Shown in pieces: positions 1 to 5,217 of a stretch of 5,217 nucleotides of DNA (its first letter is position 1; each line of letters starts with the position of its first letter). The position numbers were made by a program, and so were the translations under genes. The notes below the pieces were generated by a model. The model had not been told where the DNA came from. It made no database searches and saw only the letters and a program-made list of their open reading frames with translations. The DNA is from Verrucomicrobiota bacterium (GTDB lineage Bacteria; Verrucomicrobiota; Verrucomicrobiia; Verrucomicrobiales; DEV007), in assembly GCA_027618625.1 (NCBI GenBank), contig JAQCER010000325.1, forward strand, positions 1 to 5,217, in the 5' to 3' direction.

Positions 1-1801
1 TCGAAACGAAAGTCTTCAGTGATTCCACAGCACGCCCGCTACCGAGGCGATTGGCCAACTCACCCTCGAGGCTGTTCTGGAAGGCTTCGTTGGAAAACAA
101 CTTCTTCGTGTCGGCCATGATCTCGTCTGCGATCTGATCATGCAGCTTTTTTGCTACCGGCCCCATTTTCGTCCAGTCCAGCCAATCGTTCGTGAGCGTC
201 CGCACGTGAGCAAGGTAGCGGGCTTTGAGCCTTGGCGAAGCCATGAGCGCCCGGAACAATGGCGTACGCTCGTCATCTGATCCATCGAGTGGCCCGATCG
301 CAAACGCAGTTGCAGTTGCAGTGTCGACATTTTCCGGTTCTTGAGGCCGTTCTGGCCGATCGCCTCGCTCGGGGCGAGTTCCATCGGGCCCGCCTGGTCG
401 TCCTGACCCGCGACCATTCAAACCTGGGCCACCAGCGCCTTCCTTGCGAAAGGACTCATTGCTGTCATGCGGCAGCATGTGAAAGCGACCGTATTCGTCT
501 TCCAGCATCGCGAAGTCACTCCCGCGGCTCAGGTAACCGTCACCATCGAGGAATACCCGGTCAATCGCGAGAAACCATAGCGACGAATCGACATCGAGCA
601 CCGGAGCCAGTGCGGCTTCGATCTTGTCCGGCTCCATGCTGGGTGCATCATGCAGCAATTTGCAGAGATGGATCAGGCGTTTAAGAGCGTCCGTATCTTT
701 TTTGTCACTCTTCTGCAGATATCCGCTGTATGAAGATTCGTCGTCACCCTGATAGACAAGCCCTGCGCCACCTCCGTGAGCGGCCGGCACTTTCCAGCGT
801 ACGCCTTTTTTCGTATTAAACCAGTCCTGCAGAAAGTCGGAATCGAACTGCTGCGAATTCACGTAAATGCCCCAATCCTCCCCATTAATGACCACTTTGA
901 CAAAGTTCACTTTCGGCGCGGGAATGTAGTGCCCTCCGATAGTGCTGAACAATGCCTCGCGAATAAACGAGGGATCGGCATGGCCATTGAGCAGGTTCAA
1001 GGTCTTGTAGCCTCGCAAGCGCTGATCGTCGTCAATTGCATCGATGCGCACATCAAGCGAGCGCTTGCTGCCGGCGCCAACAGTGAAGAACGAGGAGTTG
1101 CCACGGAAAGCCACACCCACTTGCTTCTTTAGTTCTTTCCCATCAACGGTCAGCTTCGCAGGCACCAGCACATCCGTGTGGTAAAAGTCCGCCATCTCGG
1201 CTTCCCAATCCTGGTCCTCAAACTCGAAGAACAGGGTGCGGATCACCGATGGATCATAGAAGTCGACGCCTGTGAAAGACTCGACATCAGCCGGCGTCAC
1301 GGTCACGCCTTTCGATGGGGTTTCCACGCTGCCGCCAGGGCCAGAGCCTCCACCGCCTGGACCGCGGCCGCCTGGAGGGCGACCACCTGGAGGGCGCCCG
1401 CCCGGGCCACGGCCACCCGGACGTCCTTCCGTTTCAGTGGCAGTCTTTTTTTTGTGCTCACGAGCCTTTGCTCTCTCCTCCTTGTTCAAGAAGCCATCAT
1501 CGTCTGTGTCGAATTGTTCGACCAGCGCCATCTCCTCACTGGCACCACCGGGGCCGCCTGGACCGCCAAAGGGTGGCCTGCCGCCAGCGCCGAAACGCTC
1601 GCTGATTTCCGCTTCAGCCGCCGCACGCTCGGTAGCATCGAGTTTGCCGTCGCCGTCGGTATCGAATCGCTCAAGGACCGGTGGTGGTGGATTATCGAGA
1701 AAATCGGGTGGTGGAGAATCTTGAGAAAAGGCGGATGAAAGGAAAGTGAGCCACCCGCAAATGCATGCGGCCACGGCGATCGGAAAGTGCACGGTTCTCA
1801 T
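1..1801 (-). CDS. Secreted CotH kinase family protein with two EF-hands, 3' end cut off by the window
   Basis: This is a probable exported CotH-family protein (atypical kinase fold). It starts at ATG 1801-1799; an in-frame TAG at 1831-1829 excludes an earlier start, and no Shine-Dalgarno site is visible. The frame stays open for 600 codons to the left edge. Residues 1-26 look like a Sec signal peptide (hydrophobic 8-24, likely cleavage AFS|QD). Two canonical EF-hand loops follow: DTDGDGKLDATE (47-58) and DTDDDGFLNKEE (98-109). A Gly/Pro/Arg linker (126-157) contains RPPGG repeats. The CotH domain runs from about 180: VGVAFRGNSS (228-237), SKRSLDVRID (245-254), GYKTLNLLNGHADPSFIRE (264-282), VKVVINGEDWGIYVNSQQ (301-318), LWFLAIDRVFLDGDGYL (408-424) and RFHMLPHDSNESF (439-451). 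By analogy with Bacillus CotH, D419 or D421 would be the catalytic Asp and D446 the metal ligand. A second Gly/Pro/Arg insert (455-489) directly follows the metal motif. The final LKTFVS suggests the CotH domain ends near the edge. Substrates are unknown; activity is inferred from the family. Confidence 0.92.
   Translation of the reverse strand, partial: MRTVHFPIAVAACICGWLTFLSSAFSQDSPPPDFLDNPPPPVLERFDTDGDGKLDATERAAAEAEISERFGAGGRPPFGGPGGPGGASEEMALVEQFDTDDDGFLNKEERAKAREHKKKTATETEGRPGGRGPGGRPPGGRPPGGRGPGGGGSGPGGSVETPSKGVTVTPADVESFTGVDFYDPSVIRTLFFEFEDQDWEAEMADFYHTDVLVPAKLTVDGKELKKQVGVAFRGNSSFFTVGAGSKRSLDVRIDAIDDDQRLRGYKTLNLLNGHADPSFIREALFSTIGGHYIPAPKVNFVKVVINGEDWGIYVNSQQFDSDFLQDWFNTKKGVRWKVPAAHGGGAGLVYQGDDESSYSGYLQKSDKKDTDALKRLIHLCKLLHDAPSMEPDKIEAALAPVLDVDSSLWFLAIDRVFLDGDGYLSRGSDFAMLEDEYGRFHMLPHDSNESFRKEGAGGPGLNGRGSGRPGGPDGTRPERGDRPERPQEPENVDTATATAFAIGPLDGSDDERTPLFRALMASPRLKARYLAHVRTLTNDWLDWTKMGPVAKKLHDQIADEIMADTKKLFSNEAFQNSLEGELANRLGSGRAVESLKTFVS
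1352..1426 (-). repeat. 15-bp tandem repeat encoding RPPGG/RGPGG pentapeptides
   Basis: About five imperfect 15-bp units lie at 1352-1366, 1367-1381, 1382-1396, 1397-1411 and 1412-1426. They encode successive pentapeptides of type R-(P/G)-P-G-G in the CotH-family protein (about residues 126-150). The two units at 1367-1396 are nearly identical. The repeat links the EF-hand segment to the CotH domain and should be flexible and positively charged. In-register repeats of this kind can vary in copy number without breaking the frame. Confidence 0.8.
1445..1453 (-). other. A8 run with in-phase A-AAA-AAG slippery heptamer inside the CotH-family gene
   Basis: Codons 117-119 read AAA AAA AAG, so the heptamer A-AAA-AAG (1451-1445) lies in the zero frame exactly as in the dnaX frameshift site. 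A -1 shift would add Asp-Cys-His and stop, giving a secreted protein of about 122 residues carrying only the two EF-hands. A GC-rich repeat able to fold starts about 18 bases downstream. An AGGAGG sequence lies upstream but about 25 bases away, farther than in dnaX. It may simply be a Lys-rich linker. Confidence 0.3.
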
Positions 1802-1847
1802 AGATAATGCAGGCCAATAGTGCGCAATCTACCGCTCATGGCAAGCG

Positions 1848-1853
1848 ATTCTA
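1848..1853 (-). promoter_or_regulatory. Weak -10-like box for the CotH-family gene
   Basis: TAGAAT on the minus strand (1853-1848) matches the sigma-70 -10 consensus at 5 of 6 positions and would give a leader of roughly 40 bases. No good -35 hexamer sits 16-18 bases upstream; instead the GTCCAAAGC direct repeat fills that space, as expected only if an activator replaces -35 contacts. This is a candidate, not a firm promoter call. Confidence 0.2.
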
Positions 1854-1855
1854 TT

Positions 1856-1874
1856 GCTTTGGACCGCTTTGGAC
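1856..1874 (-). repeat. Two-copy direct repeat GTCCAAAGC with 10-bp period
   Basis: On the minus strand GTCCAAAGC occurs at 1874-1866 and at 1864-1856, separated by one base, so the copies are one helical turn apart. They lie 55-73 bases upstream of the CotH start codon and end 3 bases before a TAGAAT box. Paired half-sites in this position are typical of regulator binding overlapping the -35 region, but no regulator can be named. Confidence 0.5.
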
Positions 1875-1883
1875 ATCATATTG

Positions 1884-1954
1884 TCACCCCGAATTCCGAC
1901 ACGGCCCAGGGTATTTCCTGAGCCGTGTGAGCAGGCGAAATGTTCACCCCGAAT
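1884..1954 (-). repeat. Two copies of ATTCGGGGTGA exactly 60 bases apart
   Basis: The plus-strand element TCACCCCGAAT occurs at 1884-1894 and again at 1944-1954. The distal copy forms the right arm of the small hairpin; the proximal copy lies just past the 12-bp hairpin. Two identical 11-mers within 170 non-coding bases are unlikely to be chance. They may be alternative pairing partners for the same CCCCGA arm, or a duplicated protein-binding site. Confidence 0.55.
1899..1928 (-). terminator. 12-bp hairpin downstream of vccA, possible terminator or mRNA-stabilising stem
   Basis: Arms 1928-1917 and 1910-1899 pair over 12 bp (ACACGGCTCAGG with CCTGGGCCGTGT on the minus strand) around the 6-nt loop AAATAC. 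One pair, 1921 with 1906, is a U-G wobble in minus-strand RNA but would be an A-C mismatch in plus-strand RNA, which favours a role in the vccA transcript. It begins 43 bases after the vccA stop. No U-tract follows, so it is not a textbook intrinsic terminator; it could act with Rho, block 3' exonucleases, or form part of the CotH leader. Confidence 0.4.
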
Positions 1955-1961
1955 CGGGGCA
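1945..1961 (-). other. Short GC-rich hairpin just after the vccA stop
   Basis: CCCCG (1959-1955) pairs with CGGGG (1951-1947) around an ATT loop. Two flanking G-U pairs (1960 with 1946, 1961 with 1945) extend the stem to 7 bp in minus-strand RNA. It starts 11 bases after the vccA stop codon and has no U-tract. Its left arm can pair equally well with a second copy of the right arm at 1892-1885, on the other side of the larger hairpin. Confidence 0.4.
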
Positions 1962-1971
1962 CCGCTTGTTA

Positions 1972-4900
1972 TCAGGGCGCGAATCGTTTCGAATTGACGA
2001 TCCGATAGGAATAGTAATCGTCCAGGCTCGCCGATGGGTCTGTGTCTGGATCGGCGAAATCGGGAATGTCTGGATCATTGGGATCGATGTGGCGCTCGAT
2101 GATTGCAGAGCCCCGGTACTCAGCGGCGACGATATCGCGCCCCTCTACCCAAGTGTCAGGCTCGGTGCCCTTCACTTTGATCAACGACTGTGCAGTGACA
2201 TGAACGGTGAAGACATTCGACCGAACGGTCAGCCTCGGGTAAAGATTGGTATAAGGACGTTCCTTAACATTGTCACCCGTCAACTTGTGGTCGTCCCAGA
2301 ATTGCTCCATCGCGCTGACGCTGGACCATTCCTGACCTTCCGGAACAAGGTACATTTCACAGATCTCGGATGCAGATCGGAATACCTCACCCCTGGCGAA
2401 TTTTTCCTCCCACTGCTTCAGGGTTTCATCGATCGCGATGAAGTGACGCCACTTCTGGTCGCCAGCGCCATCTTTGTAGTTCGCCCCCGCGCTGTTAGGA
2501 ATGGCGAGGAACTTTTCCGCTTTCATCAATGCATGCATTCCCGTGGCACGCTTGATGTAACGGAACGGCAGTATCTCGTAGTTCAAGTTCTGTTTTCCGA
2601 TGCTGGCAAAGGGCTCGCTGATGGCATAAGGCTGCACGACTGGCATCCAGAATGCATCCATCCACATGTGGTCGGGCAGCTGTTTGGCGCCGAAGTGATC
2701 AGAGTGAGGTCGCAACAACAGGGTTTGCCATGGCACGTTCGCCTGCACGCCAGTCGAGAGCGATCCCAGCATTCCAGGCCCTGGAATGAGGCGATTCGGC
2801 GCGAACAATCCCCGTGCCTCTGCTCGGGGTTCACGCACTCGTTCAAAGTAGGGAGCGCGGGAGCCGCTGTCACCCAGACCACGGGAGTCACCGTCGTCAG
2901 CTTTGTTGATGAATGCCCCATCCGGTGCGCAGCCAACTCCTGTATCGAAATCGCCCGTGATCATCGGCAACATCGCGCCTCGCTTTGCTTTGGGATTCGC
3001 AGCCCAATCTTCGCTTGCTGTGCTGATCGGAAAATCCGGCGCGCGGTGCGCTGGGTAGTCGACTCCAGGAAGAAAAACACCCTCTGACACGGCACCCGCC
3101 AGCGGCTGCACTCCATTGGCAGCGCCCACGAAATCTACCAGCGCGTGAGCCATCCTGGATTTGCCGTAAAGTGAATGCGGAACGAAAACCTGGGGTTCAA
3201 TCACCCGCTTGCTGGTGACCAGCCGATAGTCGCCATGATTCGGAACCAGCGATTGCACGACGTCTGCCTTCGGCGAGAACAGAACATCCGCACCACTGCT
3301 GATCGCTGCCCGCATACGGCGTTCCAACGAATTCTCGGCCGTCTGTGAATGGGTCGCTGACCACCAGCCCGGCATGGGGAACGTGGCCGTTGGGAATGCG
3401 AGCTGATAGGACTGGACGAGATTGTTGACATCGAAGCTGGTTGCCTGGGTATCGTAGAGAATGATGCGAAGCGGATCAGCATTCGTTGTTCCTGAGAACT
3501 CGAGGCCTTTGGCGTCGGCATTGATTACTACCGGTTCGAATGACAGCATGTCATCGAATACCCTGACACCTGCTGATCCCCCCCATGCGATCCAGTCCTT
3601 GGGACGGGCATTCGAGCTTTGCACAAAGTTGGCTGCATCACCGCGCCGTGATCCACCTGCCCACTTGAGCGGCACGCCATTCAGCGAGAGCGAGGCAGGT
3701 GGGCGCTCGTTCGAATTCTGTGATCCGCCACCAAAACTCGCCGCCATTTTTGGCTGCAATGAGGTCCATCCGTGCGCTGGAGCGAATGCCTCAAGGATGA
3801 ACCCGAGTTGGATCAACTTCTGCCCTGGCTGGAGATCGTAGCGGTCAATATCAGCCCTTGACCCTTTGGATTCGGTATCCGATATCCGCTCCGCGCGTAG
3901 AATCGCGAACAGGGCGACTTCGCTGAGCCCGAATGTCCGGCCAAATCCCTTTGGCAAGGGGAAACGACTGTTCGACCAGCGTGCCTCGTGCGGCTCCGTT
4001 CCACCACATAGACAAATCGGAGCGATCTGGCCATGGCCGACGATACCATCATTTCCACCACCGTCCGTGTAAGCCCAACTGTTGAAGCCATCGTACAAGT
4101 TGGTGCCGCGAATGTAGTCGAAAGTCTCCGCCAGAATGTTGTCGCGATCATCAAAGACACCACGGCCGTATTTGGCCCCAAAGCTACTGCCGTATCCTGG
4201 CAGGGAAACATCTGTGAGCGTCTTGCAATAGTCGAACAATCTGGCATTGCGCCCAGCCGCCCGATTGTAAAACTCGCCGTGTCGACTATAGGCATCACCG
4301 CGTTGAAAGTAATAGGCACCGCCGCCAATGGTACCGCAAAAGGCAAACAACCGGTCGAAGGCAGTCCTACGCTCTTTCGATTCTGCCACTGGCCACAGCA
4401 GCATCCGCGGCTTGGACAGGTGGGTAGTTTCCGGAGCCTTGCTCCGTGCCGAGAGAAAGAAACGCGCGTGCTCAATTTTCTCAGCAGTGATTTCAGGGTG
4501 CAAAATGCGTTTGCCAGCGCGCAGATCACTGGTGAAGAGGATTTCGTCAGGCGTCGCGTGGAGATGGTAGGCCTTTGGATCCGCTGGCATGGCACCAGCT
4601 CCGCTCTCCACAACTTTCGTCCCGCCTGTCGATCCCTGCGTGCCCACACCCGGCGCCAACCTCCACAGGGCTTCCATTTTCTCCAGATCTCTGGCAATGT
4701 CAGGATCCAGCCTGCCACTCTCGCCCTCTCCCTCATTGGGAAATAACACAGCGCTGAGACTGGTCATCGCCGGGTGCCCCGGGTAGCGCTGGTATTCGCC
4801 CGTCTGCGGCTGGATCGTTGCATAGCCACGATCCTCGTTCGTATCCACACGCGGTGTGTCCCAGTAGACGCCTTCAGAAGCCGTGTTGACGTTCACTTTG

Positions 4901-5217
4901 CAACTTTCGTCATCCGTCCAGAAGGCGATCCGACTGACGATCGGATTCTCCGCAGTGGCAAGGATCGGGCCAACAAAACGACTTGCGTTGTCCAGATAGC
5001 CGATCGATCCATCTTCCAGCACGTAGAGCCATTGCACCGGCATGGGCAATCGTTTCTGATAGTCGGGTGCACTTTTTACGATCCCTCGCACGCCTGCTTC
5101 ATCATAGTCGAAGCCCTCTACCGATCCAGGTTCGCCCGGGCCTTTGAAGGCGCGCGGATCGACGATGGGAAAGTGAACAGCAGCCTTCGCCACATTCTCA
5201 GGATCTGAAGGGTCCGG
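1972..5217 (-). CDS. vccA: Verru_Chthon cassette protein A (VccA), 5' end cut off by the window
   Basis: This is a large pilin-cassette protein of unknown biochemical role, probably envelope-anchored and part of a type IV pilin/type II secretion-like assembly typical of Verrucomicrobiota. The call rests on recognising family stretches. Numbering runs from the Val at 5193: MPVQWLYVLEDGSIGYLDN (51-69), DDESCKVNVNTASEG (94-108), FDTGVGCAPDGAFINKADDGD (near 749-769), NRLIPGPGMLGSLSTGVQ (800-817), PWQTLLLRP (821-829), FWMPVVQPYAISEPF (848-862) and YTNLYPRLTVRSNVFTVHV (981-999). The C-terminus is Asp-Pro rich and ends at TGA 1974-1972. The VNVNTAS motif resembles the INxNTA motif of GspK-type minor pseudopilins. 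The GTG at 5193 is not the start: eight more in-frame codons (PDPSDPEN) run to the window edge without a stop. About 1081 residues are visible. From memory, family members are somewhat longer and begin with a pilin-like leader and one hydrophobic helix, so that part lies beyond 5217. The family assignment is strong; the function is not established. Confidence 0.93.
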   Translation of the reverse strand, partial: PDPSDPENVAKAAVHFPIVDPRAFKGPGEPGSVEGFDYDEAGVRGIVKSAPDYQKRLPMPVQWLYVLEDGSIGYLDNASRFVGPILATAENPIVSRIAFWTDDESCKVNVNTASEGVYWDTPRVDTNEDRGYATIQPQTGEYQRYPGHPAMTSLSAVLFPNEGEGESGRLDPDIARDLEKMEALWRLAPGVGTQGSTGGTKVVESGAGAMPADPKAYHLHATPDEILFTSDLRAGKRILHPEITAEKIEHARFFLSARSKAPETTHLSKPRMLLWPVAESKERRTAFDRLFAFCGTIGGGAYYFQRGDAYSRHGEFYNRAAGRNARLFDYCKTLTDVSLPGYGSSFGAKYGRGVFDDRDNILAETFDYIRGTNLYDGFNSWAYTDGGGNDGIVGHGQIAPICLCGGTEPHEARWSNSRFPLPKGFGRTFGLSEVALFAILRAERISDTESKGSRADIDRYDLQPGQKLIQLGFILEAFAPAHGWTSLQPKMAASFGGGSQNSNERPPASLSLNGVPLKWAGGSRRGDAANFVQSSNARPKDWIAWGGSAGVRVFDDMLSFEPVVINADAKGLEFSGTTNADPLRIILYDTQATSFDVNNLVQSYQLAFPTATFPMPGWWSATHSQTAENSLERRMRAAISSGADVLFSPKADVVQSLVPNHGDYRLVTSKRVIEPQVFVPHSLYGKSRMAHALVDFVGAANGVQPLAGAVSEGVFLPGVDYPAHRAPDFPISTASEDWAANPKAKRGAMLPMITGDFDTGVGCAPDGAFINKADDGDSRGLGDSGSRAPYFERVREPRAEARGLFAPNRLIPGPGMLGSLSTGVQANVPWQTLLLRPHSDHFGAKQLPDHMWMDAFWMPVVQPYAISEPFASIGKQNLNYEILPFRYIKRATGMHALMKAEKFLAIPNSAGANYKDGAGDQKWRHFIAIDETLKQWEEKFARGEVFRSASEICEMYLVPEGQEWSSVSAMEQFWDDHKLTGDNVKERPYTNLYPRLTVRSNVFTVHVTAQSLIKVKGTEPDTWVEGRDIVAAEYRGSAIIERHIDPNDPDIPDFADPDTDPSASLDDYYSYRIVNSKRFAP

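Larger units (their letters stand above)
1802..1971. other. Intergenic region between vccA and the CotH-family gene
   Basis: These 170 bases hold no credible gene. Read on the minus strand from the vccA stop, they contain a small GC-rich hairpin, a 12-bp hairpin, a second copy of an ATTCGGGGTGA element, a 9-bp direct repeat with 10-bp periodicity, a weak -10-like TAGAAT, and then the CotH start codon without an obvious ribosome binding site. The density of inverted and direct repeats suggests a mix of 3'-end processing or termination for vccA and regulation of the CotH gene. Whether transcription continues through it cannot be told from the sequence. Confidence 0.85.

Noticed and set aside
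530..548. Third EF-hand at LDGDGYL (residues 418-424) of the CotH-family protein
   Set aside because: The rest of the 12-residue loop lacks the needed ligands and final Glu, and the segment sits where CotH proteins carry their catalytic Asp.
1178..1738. Overlapping plus-strand open frames, one strikingly Pro/Gly-rich
   Set aside because: The Pro/Gly-rich frame (1272-1724) is the complement of the Gly/Pro/Arg repeats of the CotH-family protein; GC-rich repeats are open on both strands.
1754..1780. Lipoprotein signal (VAAC, Cys13) in the CotH-family protein
   Set aside because: The tetrapeptide fits a lipobox, but Cys13 leaves too short an n-region and hydrophobic core, and the hydrophobic stretch continues past it to a better signal peptidase I site at AFS|QD.
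2880..2920. EF-hand in the VccA segment NKADDGDSRG
   Set aside because: The spacing of acidic residues does not fit the 12-residue loop, and the stretch belongs to a conserved VccA family motif.
1807..3087. Plus-strand open frame of 426 codons
   Set aside because: It is antisense to the conserved C-terminal part of vccA, its translation resembles no family I know, and its composition fits a shadow of a GC-rich coding strand.
3813..4736. Minus-strand open frame of 307 codons
   Set aside because: It lies in another frame of the same strand inside vccA, whose own frame carries clear family motifs across this whole stretch.
4033..4746. Plus-strand open frame of 237 codons
   Set aside because: It is antisense to vccA and has no recognisable domain or start context.
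5191..5193. GTG at 5193 as the vccA start codon
   Set aside because: The frame continues upstream without a stop to the window edge, no ribosome binding site precedes it, and the family's expected pilin-like N-terminus is absent downstream of it. It is an internal Val codon.

Overview
The window holds two genes, both on the minus strand and both cut by a window edge. They are separated by about 170 non-coding bases. The best clue to the organism is the large gene, which I recognise as Verru_Chthon cassette protein A (VccA). That family is known from Verrucomicrobiota such as Verrucomicrobium and Chthoniobacter. Fairly GC-rich codon use (by eye), no clear Shine-Dalgarno site, and a CotH-family protein with EF-hands and Gly/Pro/Arg-rich linkers all fit a verrucomicrobial or related PVC-group genome.

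Layout in the direction of transcription (high to low coordinates). From 5217 to 1972 lies most of vccA; its reading frame is open to the right edge, so the N-terminus, expected to carry a type IV pilin-like leader and membrane helix, is missing. From 1971 to 1802 is the intergenic region. It contains two hairpins, a duplicated 11-base element that permits an alternative fold, a two-copy 9-bp direct repeat, and a weak -10-like box. From 1801 to the left edge is a secreted CotH-family protein: signal peptide, two canonical EF-hand calcium loops, an RPPGG-repeat linker, then a CotH kinase-like domain. It has no stop in 600 codons and its C-terminus lies off the left edge.

How they may work together is inference. 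VccA-type cassettes encode pilin-like, type II secretion-like envelope proteins. CotH proteins in spore formers are atypical protein kinases acting on proteins outside the usual cytoplasmic kinase systems. A secreted calcium-binding CotH protein directly downstream of a pseudopilin-like gene raises the possibility that the CotH protein modifies the surface assembly. The hairpins and possible separate promoter mean that the two genes need not be co-transcribed. If the cassette is intact, vccB, vccC and vccD should lie beyond 5217.

Both genes were read through without frameshifts or internal stops. I see no RNA genes, mobile elements, CRISPR arrays or origins. The long plus-strand open frames are antisense shadows of these two genes.
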